Positions 1 to 5,629 of a stretch of DNA of 5,955 bases are shown here, piece after piece. The notes beneath the pieces were generated by a model that was not told where the DNA came from, did no database searches, and saw only the letters and a program-made list of their open reading frames with translations. Each line of letters begins with the position of its first letter. Position 1 is the first letter of the stretch. The translations under genes and the position numbers were made by a program. This stretch comes from an uncultured Prevotella sp. (GTDB taxonomy: Bacteria; Bacteroidota; Bacteroidia; Bacteroidales; Bacteroidaceae), in the NCBI GenBank assembly GCA_937916405.1, contig CALFUF010000190.1:1-5955 (forward strand), written 5' to 3'.

Positions 1-1
1 G

Positions 2-988
2 GAGAAAGCTCGTGAGATTTTGAAAGATGAGACACTGGCAGTGCTGGGTTATGGCATTCAGGGTCCTGGTCAGTCACTGAATCTGCGTGACAATGGCTTC
101 AACGTGATCGTTGGCCAGCGCCCAGGTAAGAGCTACGACAAGGCCGTGGCCGATGGTTGGGTACCTGGTGAGACACTTTTCAGCATCGAAGAGGCTTGCG
201 AGAAGGGTACAGTCATCATGTGTCTGCTCTCAGATGCAGCAGTGCTCTCTCAATGGCCTACCATCAAGAAGTACCTCAATCCAAGCAAGACATTGTACTT
301 CTCTCATGGTTTCGCTATCACTTGGAGCGATCGCACAGGCGTGGTGCCTCCAACCGATGTAGATGTGATCATGGCAGCTCCTAAGGGCTCAGGTACTTCA
401 CTGCGCTCACTCTTCTTGGAGGGCCGTGGCGTGAATTCTTCATACGCTGTGTATCAGGATGCTACTGGTAAGGCTAAGGAAAAGGCATTGGCTATCGGTA
501 TCGGCGTAGGTTCAGGCTATCTGTTTGAGACTACTTTCCAGCGTGAGGCTACCTCTGACCTGACAGGTGAGCGTGGTTCACTGATGGGTGCTATCCAGGG
601 CTTGCTGCTCGCACAGTATGAGGTGCTCCGTGAGAACGGTCACTCTCCCTCTGAGGCTTTCAACGAGACTGTTGAGGAGTTGACTCAGAGCCTTGGTCCG
701 TTGTTCGGTGCTAAGGGTATGGACTGGATGTATGCTAACTGTTCTACGACCGCACAGCGTGGTGCTCTCGACTGGGCTCCTCGTTTCCACGACGCTATCA
801 AGCCCGTGATGGAGTGGCTGTACTACTCAGTGAAGACTGGTAATGAGGCTCAGATCACCATCGACGCAAACTCTAAGCCCGACTATCGTGCCGGTCTGGA
901 GAAGGAGCTGGAGGCTATGCGCAATCAGGAGATGTGGCGTGCCGGTGAGACTGTTCGTAAGTTGCGTCCAGAGAATCAGGAAGACTAA
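2..988 (+). CDS. ilvC: Ketol-acid reductoisomerase (NADP+), 5'-truncated by window edge
   Basis: This enzyme catalyses the second common step of valine/isoleucine synthesis: Mg-dependent alkyl migration and NADPH reduction of acetolactate or acetohydroxybutyrate, in the cytosol. The frame is open from base 2, so the TTG at 20 is an internal Leu codon and not the start. 328 residues are visible. Bacteroidetes homologues are about 347 long, so roughly 20 N-terminal residues are missing. In visible numbering, the Rossmann motif GYGIQG is at 16-21, and R40 and S44 in the RPGKS loop suggest NADPH preference. Catalytic His is at about 102 (SHGF) and Lys at about 128 (APKGSG). Metal ligands are D186/E190 (DLTGE) and E222/E226, and substrate Ser is about 248. 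All key residues are present. Its PKGSGTSLR segment differs from the GPGHxVR form of common class I enzymes and fits the Bacteroidetes/fungal-like branch. It is probably the last gene of an ilv operon upstream of the window, since a terminator-like hairpin follows. Confidence 0.97.
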   Translation, partial: EKAREILKDETLAVLGYGIQGPGQSLNLRDNGFNVIVGQRPGKSYDKAVADGWVPGETLFSIEEACEKGTVIMCLLSDAAVLSQWPTIKKYLNPSKTLYFSHGFAITWSDRTGVVPPTDVDVIMAAPKGSGTSLRSLFLEGRGVNSSYAVYQDATGKAKEKALAIGIGVGSGYLFETTFQREATSDLTGERGSLMGAIQGLLLAQYEVLRENGHSPSEAFNETVEELTQSLGPLFGAKGMDWMYANCSTTAQRGALDWAPRFHDAIKPVMEWLYYSVKTGNEAQITIDANSKPDYRAGLEKELEAMRNQEMWRAGETVRKLRPENQED

Positions 989-1010
989 TCGACTGATAAA
1001 TATTTGACAA

Positions 1011-1085
1011 AAGACCTCTCAGGTTTCGCGTGAAATCCACCAAGTCCTCACTTGGTCTCAAATACGCAAAATCTGAGAGGTTTTT
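1011..1085 (+). terminator. Compound hairpin with T tract after ilvC (probable intrinsic terminator)
   Basis: A perfect 9-bp stem pairs 1014-1022 (ACCTCTCAG) with 1073-1081 (CTGAGAGGT). It is extended outward by a G-U and A-T pairs and ends in TTTTT at 1081-1085. The enclosed 50 nt fold further: 1028-1031 (GCGT) pairs with 1064-1067 (ACGC), and 1039-1044 (ACCAAG) pairs with 1051-1056 (CTTGGT) around a 6-nt loop. The structure begins 22 bp after the ilvC stop. Termination of the ilvC transcript is inferred from position and shape. The internal helices make it much larger than a minimal terminator, so it may also act as a stable 3' end or a processed RNA. Confidence 0.6.
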
Positions 1086-1192
1086 GTATTCCCTTGATAC
1101 TGAGGGTGTTTCCCGCTTTGGACTCTTTTTTACCCTCGAAAACCACCTTAAAAACCCGTCAAAAAGCCCTCAAAAGGTGCCTTTTTCCAATT

Positions 1193-1277
1193 AGAAAGGC
1201 GGTACCTAAAGGGGTAGAAGGTGGCACCTAAAGGGTAGGAAGGTGCCGACTAACCCCTCCGAAGGTACGTCCTTCCT
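1193..1277. repeat. Long imperfect inverted repeat / structured RNA candidate
   Basis: Successive arms pair in nested order. AG 1193-1194 pairs with CT 1276-1277, AAGG 1196-1199 with CCTT 1271-1274, and GTACC 1202-1206 with GGTAC 1264-1268. Further in, AGGGGT 1210-1215 pairs with ACCCCT 1253-1258 (the paired core as read is ACCCCT within TAACCCCTCC), and GGCACCT 1223-1229 pairs with AGGTGCC 1241-1247. The loop is 11 nt (1230-1240). Internal loops separate the helices, giving a rod of about 85 nt. There is no T tract, so it is not a standard terminator. It could be a REP/MITE-like dispersed element, a small RNA, or an mRNA processing structure. The arms are seen directly; the function is unknown. 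Confidence 0.5.
1201..1244. repeat. Two tandem 22-bp repeats
   Basis: Copy 1 is 1201-1222 and copy 2 is 1223-1244. Both follow the pattern GG(T/C)ACCTAAAGGG, then a G/T-A-G stretch, then AAGGT. They differ by one T/C substitution and by a single G moved from the GGGG run to the TAGG position. The period is exactly 22. They make up the left arm and most of the apical hairpin of the larger inverted repeat. Confidence 0.6.
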
Positions 1278-1452
1278 CCGTTTTAGCCCCCAATACCCCT
1301 GTTTTTTGCTTTCTCCAATCCTAGAATGCGCAAAAATCCATACACGTTTTTCGACCAAATTCCTTGACAATATGTAGTGGGCAATCATATATTTAGTCTT
1401 TGTCATAAACATGAATTCAATGAAATATAGTCAAAAATAATCATCGGATAAT

Positions 1453-1484
1453 CTTGGAAGTTATTAGATTTGTTTGTAAATTTG
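1453..1484 (+). promoter_or_regulatory. Bacteroidetes-type promoter for the small-gene pair
   Basis: A -7 element TAAATTTG (1477-1484) matches the Bacteroidetes consensus TAnnTTTG exactly. A -33 type CTTG lies at 1453-1456, with a 20-bp spacer between TTG and TA (typical 19-21). The surrounding DNA is A/T-rich. The implied transcript would start near 1490, leaving a leader of about 15 nt before the ATG at 1505. A weak AGGG lies 8 nt before that ATG. Confidence 0.6.
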
Positions 1485-1504
1485 CAACCAAAAGGGTATA
1501 GTTT

Positions 1505-1729
1505 ATGTCAAGAGAACACAAAAATATCATAGGGTATACGGTTGCGCTTATCAGTGAGTTTGCCAAACACTATGGCATTCACCCTCGACAAGCCTATGCC
1601 TATTTGAAGCGTTTCAAGGGTTTAGAGCACCTTCAGCAGCATTATGGTGTCTTGCACACACAGTCTTTTTCTGACAGTATTGAGGCTTTGACTCAGGTGT
1701 GTGCAAATAATGGAGGAGGGCTGAGATGA
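1505..1729 (+). CDS. Small DUF3791-like protein
   Basis: A 74-codon gene with an ATG at 1505 just after a good promoter. The predicted protein is soluble and mostly helical, with no signal peptide or membrane segment. The pattern (a helix with EFAKHYG, then QAYAYLKRFKGLEHLQQHYGVLHT at about residues 30-52, and a Gly-rich end NGGGL) is what I recall for DUF3791, a family of unknown function often found beside DUF3990 ADP-ribosyltransferase-like proteins in Bacteroidetes and Firmicutes. That association suggests a toxin-antitoxin or immunity context, but no DUF3990 gene is present here. The codons for the conserved GGG (GGAGGAGGG, 1712-1720) also form a strong Shine-Dalgarno sequence for the ATG at 1726. 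The gene's TGA overlaps that ATG (ATGA, 1726-1729). The family call is from memory. Confidence 0.7.
   Translation: MSREHKNIIGYTVALISEFAKHYGIHPRQAYAYLKRFKGLEHLQQHYGVLHTQSFSDSIEALTQVCANNGGGLR
1712..1720 (+). promoter_or_regulatory. Strong Shine-Dalgarno inside the end of the 74-codon gene
   Basis: GGAGGAGGG lies 5 nt before the ATG at 1726. Bacteroidetes genes usually lack clear Shine-Dalgarno sites, so this one is notable. It is well placed for the 7-codon frame at 1726 but 25 nt from the next real gene start at 1746. This suggests that ribosomes were meant to restart at 1726. Confidence 0.5.
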
Positions 1730-1749
1730 TTAAGTTGAAAACGATATGA
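1726..1749 (+). CDS. Seven-codon reading frame linking two small genes (coupling ORF or deletion scar)
   Basis: ATG ATT AAG TTG AAA ACG ATA TGA encodes MIKLKTI. Its ATG overlaps the TGA of the upstream gene (ATGA 1726-1729), and its TGA overlaps the ATG of the downstream gene (ATGA 1746-1749). It has its own strong Shine-Dalgarno at 1712-1720, while the downstream ATG has none. It may serve only to hand ribosomes on to the next gene. Alternatively, it is what remains after an in-frame deletion of a middle gene. Whether the peptide is made or matters is unknown. Confidence 0.35.
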   Translation: MIKLKTI

Positions 1750-1982
1750 CTTCAAGACTGACATCTGAACAGATTCAACTGCTGAAAGACGAACTGACGA
1801 CTGAACTCGCAGGTTTTCTTGTTGATGACTTTCAACTGACACCACAAGAGGCTATAGACATGTTGTACACCTCTGAGACCTTTGAACGACTGCAAGACAA
1901 TGCGTCAGGATTGTACTACCAGAGTGCAGGCTATGTTTATTCTTTCTTGCAGAATGAGATAAGGAATGCAAGGATGGCATAA
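1746..1982 (+). CDS. Small conserved-looking hypothetical protein
   Basis: A 78-codon gene whose ATG at 1746 overlaps the stop of the 7-codon frame, so it is probably translated by coupling from the gene upstream. The product is acidic, soluble and probably helical. An N-terminal helix (SEQIQLLKDELTTELAGFLV) is followed by a segment with EAIDMLYTSETFERLQD (about 36-52) and a C-terminal GLYYQSAGYVYSFLQNEI stretch (about 55-73). I recall small Bacteroidales proteins with the same LQD-x-x-x-GLYxQSxxYVY pattern next to DUF3791 genes, but I know no named function. It has no DNA-binding or catalytic motif that I can defend. It ends 7 bp from the convergent outer-membrane protein gene, with no terminator in between. 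Confidence 0.7.
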   Translation: MTSRLTSEQIQLLKDELTTELAGFLVDDFQLTPQEAIDMLYTSETFERLQDNASGLYYQSAGYVYSFLQNEIRNARMA

Positions 1983-1989
1983 CAGACTT

Positions 1990-4548
1990 TTACAGTCGGC
2001 TCTTCTCGGCATTGCCGGCACCAGTGCCCTTATACTTCGAGCGGGTGGCGTTGAAGTTGTATTGCAACGATATGCCGATTTCTCTGGAATATTGGTAGGC
2101 ATCGCGGGTCAAAACCTCTATAGGATAGTAGCCTTCCCATTTGTCACGGAGCGTTCGAAAGATGTCGTTGGCAAAAAGTAATGCCGTCAGTTGACCTTTC
2201 ATGAAAGTCTTCTGCAAGCGGGCGTTCACGTTGAACTCATGATGCCGGCGGCTGAAGCCATAGTCGTGGGTGGTGGCATAGTGGATATAGACCATCGCTT
2301 TGGCAGTCTTTCCCAAAGTTAGCCAGTTGCGCAGGTTGATGCTCCACTCAGGTTTAGTGAGGCTATGGTCAATGCCGTATTGCCTTACATCGAAGAACTG
2401 CTGGAAGTAGCCGAGGGTGAGTGTCGGGGTATAGATGCCCCATTTAGGTGAGGCAACGAGTGAGGCATGACAGCAGTTGAAATCATCGAAGTTTTCGTTG
2501 CGCCACATGATGATGTCTCTGCCCTGCTGATAGAGGCTGCTGAAGTTCAGAATCTTGTCGCTGTAGTGCTCGAAGCCAGCATTGAAACTGAGCCACGAGT
2601 AGGTGGCACTGAAGTCGATGTCCTGACGGATTGCCGGATGCAGCATCGGGTTACCGCCTTCTACCTGATAGCGGTTGTCGTATTGCACATAGTTGCTCAA
2701 TGAGCGATAACTGGGGCGGTTGATGCGCTTGGTATAACTGAGTTGCAGTCCCCACTTATCCTTCTGCCAGCCTATAGATACATTAGGGAAGAGGTCATTG
2801 TAGGTACGGCTTGGCTCTGGCTGGATGTCGCTCCGAATACTATATGACTCATACTCGGCACTGACGTGTTCATAGCGCAGTCCTGCATCGAGGCTCCAGT
2901 GGCCTAACTGCACTTCGTACTCGGCAAAACCCGCCAGATTGTTTTCCTTGATATGGTTTTCGGAGGCAGGTACCCATCCCTCTATATTCTTACTCATGCC
3001 GTTGCTGTGGGTGCTGGTGGTCTCAGAGCCGACGCTCAGTTCGCCTTTCCATACGGGATAGGATAGAACGAGTTTGGCAGCCAGCATCCGGTTGCGGTCT
3101 TCGGCATTGCTGTGGATGTCGCGGTCTTCCAGTTCTGTGCTTCTTTCCGTCTCGATGTCTCTGCGAACAGTCTTCTGCCAGTGCCAGGTGCCATTGAAGT
3201 CAATGCCCAGTTTGCCTATCTTGCCGACGTAGTAGATATTGGCGTCGTGGTCGGGTATCGTTCTGTGGTCTATCTTCATCCATTGGTCTACTCTTCCCTC
3301 CAATTGTCCATTACTATAGATTATTTGCGAACCGTTCATCTCACCGCCTCCGTAAAGTTCACCATTCCAACCGTATGTCATTCCTATGGAGTTGTTCTCG
3401 TCGATGTCGTAACTGAGTCCAGCCTTGCCGTACACAGAGGTAAACCATACAGTATTGGGGGCAGTCTGGTCGATGTGGATAGGGTTATTGTCGAACAGAA
3501 GTTCCGATGAAAGAACTGGGTCTTCTGAATAATGGTGGTTGTAGAAAGAGCCTGTGCCGAACACTTCCAACCCGCCAGTACGATATCTTAGGGTGAAGTC
3601 CTCATAGTTGGTCCACCAGTCGTTGTATTTTGTTTGGGTATATGCCTCTACGCTCAGTCCGTTGTCTTGTCGCTTGATAGTCTTGATACGGATGACGGCA
3701 TTGACCTCTGCATTGTATTTGGCACCAGGTGATGTGATAATATCCACGCTTTTGATATCCGAGGATTTGAGTTGCTTCAGTTCTTTCGCGTCGCGTACTT
3801 TCTTATTATTGATATAAATCTCTGGCTCGCCTTTGGCAAAGACGGTGAACTTGCCGTCGCTGCCCTCCACACGAGGCAGCATCGAGAGCAGGTCGTCTGC
3901 AGTGCCAACGTCTTTCAGGATGGAGTTCTGTATCTCAACGGTCATGCCGCCAGTAGTGGCTTTGTACTGCGGAATCTCTCCCTTCACCACAACGTTCTGC
4001 AGTACAATGGCATCACGACGGAGGCGGATATTGCCCACCTCGCCGACGGTGCAGGGCTGGTAGTGCGTCTTGTAGCCGACAAACGATACACGGATAAGCA
4101 TGTGACCTGGACGGCAGGGAATCACGAAGTCGCCGTTGGCATTGCTGACGCCACCGTTGATGAAAGAGGAGTCGGCAGGCTGCAACAATGCCACGTTGGC
4201 AAACTCCACGGGTTGTCCCTGTTCATTGATCACGCGTCCGATCACTTTCTGTGTCTCCTTCTGGATGCACTCCACAGTGATGAGGCTGTCGTTCTCAGTA
4301 ATCTTCATCGGATAGAAGCCTACCACTTGGCGCACAGCATTGCCGATGGTCTGATTACGGAAACTGGTGGTGACGGTGAAGTCCTCCAGTTCATTGTAGA
4401 TGAGACTGATGCGGCTGTCCGTCTGTGAACGGTTCAGGTCGATGAGCACGTCGGAGAGCGAGACTTCGGTGTAACGCTTACTCAGTTTCTGCGCTTGTGC
4501 TTCGACGATGCCAAGGCATAATATAATAAGGTATAATATATGTCTCAT
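1990..4548 (-). CDS. STN-containing TonB-dependent-receptor-like outer-membrane barrel protein
   Basis: An 852-residue outer-membrane protein. A signal peptide spans residues 1-19 (cleavage after AQA). A periplasmic STN domain (about 22-95) is the part that contacts anti-sigma factors in FecA-type transducers. A carboxypeptidase-regulatory-like beta-sandwich (about 101-180) has the pattern GRVINEQGQPVEFANVAL...NGDFVI...VGY. A plug domain (about 183-292) includes LPRVEGSDGKFTV, EIYINNKKV and SPGAKYNAE. The rest (about 295-852) is a barrel most like OMP_b-brl_3 (PF14905), with the family-typical C-terminal end FNATRSKYKGTGAGNAEKSRL cut here only in description. The length is normal and the gene is intact. 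No SusD-like partner follows, so this is not a standard glycan SusC/D pair, and the substrate cannot be told. It starts 3 bp after the anti-sigma stop, as the last gene of the operon. Sensing or transport is inferred from the domains. Confidence 0.88.
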   Translation of the reverse strand: MRHILYLIILCLGIVEAQAQKLSKRYTEVSLSDVLIDLNRSQTDSRISLIYNELEDFTVTTSFRNQTIGNAVRQVVGFYPMKITENDSLITVECIQKETQKVIGRVINEQGQPVEFANVALLQPADSSFINGGVSNANGDFVIPCRPGHMLIRVSFVGYKTHYQPCTVGEVGNIRLRRDAIVLQNVVVKGEIPQYKATTGGMTVEIQNSILKDVGTADDLLSMLPRVEGSDGKFTVFAKGEPEIYINNKKVRDAKELKQLKSSDIKSVDIITSPGAKYNAEVNAVIRIKTIKRQDNGLSVEAYTQTKYNDWWTNYEDFTLRYRTGGLEVFGTGSFYNHHYSEDPVLSSELLFDNNPIHIDQTAPNTVWFTSVYGKAGLSYDIDENNSIGMTYGWNGELYGGGEMNGSQIIYSNGQLEGRVDQWMKIDHRTIPDHDANIYYVGKIGKLGIDFNGTWHWQKTVRRDIETERSTELEDRDIHSNAEDRNRMLAAKLVLSYPVWKGELSVGSETTSTHSNGMSKNIEGWVPASENHIKENNLAGFAEYEVQLGHWSLDAGLRYEHVSAEYESYSIRSDIQPEPSRTYNDLFPNVSIGWQKDKWGLQLSYTKRINRPSYRSLSNYVQYDNRYQVEGGNPMLHPAIRQDIDFSATYSWLSFNAGFEHYSDKILNFSSLYQQGRDIIMWRNENFDDFNCCHASLVASPKWGIYTPTLTLGYFQQFFDVRQYGIDHSLTKPEWSINLRNWLTLGKTAKAMVYIHYATTHDYGFSRRHHEFNVNARLQKTFMKGQLTALLFANDIFRTLRDKWEGYYPIEVLTRDAYQYSREIGISLQYNFNATRSKYKGTGAGNAEKSRL

Positions 4549-4551
4549 GGC

Positions 4552-5082
4552 TTACTCGATGATTAGCGTGTCGTTGTTAAGCGTCAGGTGTACTTTCTCG
4601 AATCGGTTCAGTTCCTCCACGACCTGTTGGAGTGGCATCTGCGGATTCCACGGGTAGTAGAGTCGCAAGGCGGCTGTCTCGTCATTCCTTATCTTGATGG
4701 TTATATGGTAAGTCTTTGCCAGTTCCGCTGTAATGTCCTTGAGCGAAACGTTCTCAAAGGTTTTCGGTTCACAAAGTGCCACCCCCTCTTGTGAGGTCTG
4801 CCTCACAGCAGTTTCCGTTGCTTTGTGAGCAACGGCAGTCGTATCTTGGACTTCAGTCTTCTGCAAGCGGCTATTGCTGATGATATGTATTGCGGCATAG
4901 GCAATCCCTGACAGCATCAATACGCCGATAAACATGGCTGTTATCTGCATCCATCCCCATGACTTGCGCTTAGGGACAAAGTGTTTTGCCTCGAACTTCT
5001 GCCATTCCTCGTCAATATCCACCTGTGGCTCCTCGGCATACATCTGCCGAAGCAACTCCTCTAATTTGTCATTTGATTCCAT
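4552..5082 (-). CDS. Short FecR-like anti-sigma factor with DUF4974 domain
   Basis: A 176-residue single-pass inner-membrane protein. The acidic cytoplasmic N-terminus (1-43, with W27 and a basic KRK before the membrane) would bind the sigma factor. The membrane segment is about 44-68. The periplasmic part has a Thr/Ala-rich linker (about 71-104) and a C-terminal domain (about 105-176) of DUF4974 type: FENVSLKDITAEL, then PLQQVVEELNRF and NNDTLIIE. Classical Bacteroidetes FecR-type anti-sigma factors are about 300-350 residues, with a FecR domain between membrane and DUF4974. That domain is missing here. The frame shows no break, so the short form looks natural. The ATG at 5082 lies inside the sigma gene (14-bp overlap), implying translational coupling and balanced amounts. 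It probably holds the sigma factor inactive until the outer-membrane partner signals through its STN domain. Confidence 0.82.
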   Translation of the reverse strand: MESNDKLEELLRQMYAEEPQVDIDEEWQKFEAKHFVPKRKSWGWMQITAMFIGVLMLSGIAYAAIHIISNSRLQKTEVQDTTAVAHKATETAVRQTSQEGVALCEPKTFENVSLKDITAELAKTYHITIKIRNDETAALRLYYPWNPQMPLQQVVEELNRFEKVHLTLNNDTLIIE

Positions 5083-5557
5083 AACCTAAGGATTTTAAGT
5101 GTTCTTTAATTTGTTTGAGCGACTGTGACAGATGGTTATGAACGGTGACTTCGCTGACTTGTAGTTCCTCGGCTATCTCCCTGTATTTCAGTCCTTGCTG
5201 GTAGCGCAGACGGACTACTTGTTGGGAGAGGGGAGGCAGTTCGTTACTGACAAAGCGGTGAATCATCCCCAGTAGTTCCTCGTCCACATCGGATGTTATG
5301 GAATTCATGTCCGCTATAACCGTTTGTGTCCGCTGCTGATGAGCCAGCAGGTTGATACAGCGGTTGCGTACACTGGTCAGCAGGAATCCTTTGAGGGTTG
5401 CGGAGTGAAGGTCGACGGTGCTGTTCAACAGTTGGGTGAACACCTCGCTTACCACGTCCTTGCTGTCCGCCTCGTCATGGAGCATACGCAGTGCAAAAGC
5501 GTACATCCCTTTGTAATAACGTCGGAATACAGCCTCAAACTCTTGCTTGTCTTTCAT
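5069..5557 (-). CDS. ECF RNA polymerase sigma factor (Bacteroidetes FecI-like)
   Basis: A 162-residue sigma factor with only the two essential regions. Region 2 (about 7-71) binds core polymerase and the -10 element: FEAVFRRYYKGMYAFALRM, then DVVSEVFTQLL, then the NRCINLL end. Region 4 (about 106-157) is a helix-turn-helix that reads the -35 element: LPPLSQQVVRLRYQQGLKYREIAEELQVSEVTVHNHL, shortened here in description. A linker of about 35 residues joins them. It is first in an operon with the anti-sigma factor (14-bp overlap) and the STN-containing outer-membrane protein, the usual layout of Bacteroidetes trans-envelope signalling. Autoregulation is expected but not shown. The ATG at 5557 has only an A-rich leader and no clear Shine-Dalgarno, as is normal in this phylum. 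Confidence 0.92.
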   Translation of the reverse strand: MKDKQEFEAVFRRYYKGMYAFALRMLHDEADSKDVVSEVFTQLLNSTVDLHSATLKGFLLTSVRNRCINLLAHQQRTQTVIADMNSITSDVDEELLGMIHRFVSNELPPLSQQVVRLRYQQGLKYREIAEELQVSEVTVHNHLSQSLKQIKEHLKSLGYGIK

Positions 5558-5567
5558 CTGTCACTTA

Positions 5568-5619
5568 GTCTTTTTACTCTTTATACAAACGATCACCTGT
5601 TTTTCCTAAGCAAAAAGAC
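5568..5619. repeat. 8-bp inverted repeat spanning the sigma operon leader
   Basis: GTCTTTTT (5568-5575) and AAAAAGAC (5612-5619) are perfect inverted copies with a 36-bp spacer. The right arm overlaps the candidate -33 element. The arms are mostly A/T, so chance is a real possibility; an operator or weak RNA hairpin is only a suggestion. Confidence 0.3.
5586..5614 (-). promoter_or_regulatory. Weak promoter candidate for the sigma operon
   Basis: Read on the minus strand, TTTG (5614-5611) is followed after 17 nt by ATCGTTTG (5593-5586). This resembles the Bacteroidetes -33 / -7 pair but has AT instead of TA in the -7 element and slightly short spacing. It lies 29 bp before the sigma ATG. An ECF-dependent promoter, or read-through from the upstream recQ-like gene, are alternatives. 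Confidence 0.3.
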
Positions 5620-5629
5620 GAGAAAATAA

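Larger units (their letters stand above)
989..1504. other. 516-bp intergenic region between ilvC and the small-gene pair
   Basis: I see no convincing gene here. The stretch holds the ilvC terminator hairpin (1011-1085), the inverted repeat with tandem 22-mers (1193-1277), and the promoter of the small-gene pair (1453-1484). Bases 1086-1192 are rich in short A and C runs, with one weak stem (GAGGGT 1102-1107 with ACCCTC 1132-1137, 24-nt loop). Bases 1278-1452 change from C/T-rich to A/T-rich and show nothing I can name. A 68-codon leftward frame at 1206-1412 crosses the repeat and is not supported as a gene. Confidence 0.6.

Noticed and set aside
20..22. TTG as the start codon of ilvC
   Set aside because: The frame is open upstream to base 2 and the encoded residues continue the family sequence. 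The Rossmann motif lies too close for this to be the true N-terminus.
1172..1185. AAAAGGTGCCTTTT as a hairpin terminator
   Set aside because: The two arms leave only a 2-nt loop, too small to fold as a hairpin in RNA.
1206..1412. 68-codon leftward frame in the ilvC downstream gap
   Set aside because: It crosses the tandem repeats and inverted repeat, has mixed composition, no promoter or ribosome site that I can see, and no familiar family pattern.
1966..2181. 71-codon plus-strand frame starting inside the 78-codon gene
   Set aside because: It overlaps the end of a better-supported gene in another frame and is antisense to the intact C-terminus of the barrel protein.
3112..3510. 132-codon plus-strand frame inside the barrel coding region
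   Set aside because: It is a shadow of the barrel-coding strand, with no recognisable protein features.
3772..4428. 218-codon open frame on the plus strand inside the outer-membrane protein gene
   Set aside because: It is antisense to the STN, regulatory-like and plug coding region, whose minus-strand protein is clearly recognisable. The plus-strand translation has no domain I know and no start signals, so it is a shadow.
1990..4548. SusC-type glycan importer
   Set aside because: There is no SusD-like gene next to it, and the barrel and C-terminal end fit OMP_b-brl_3-type proteins better.
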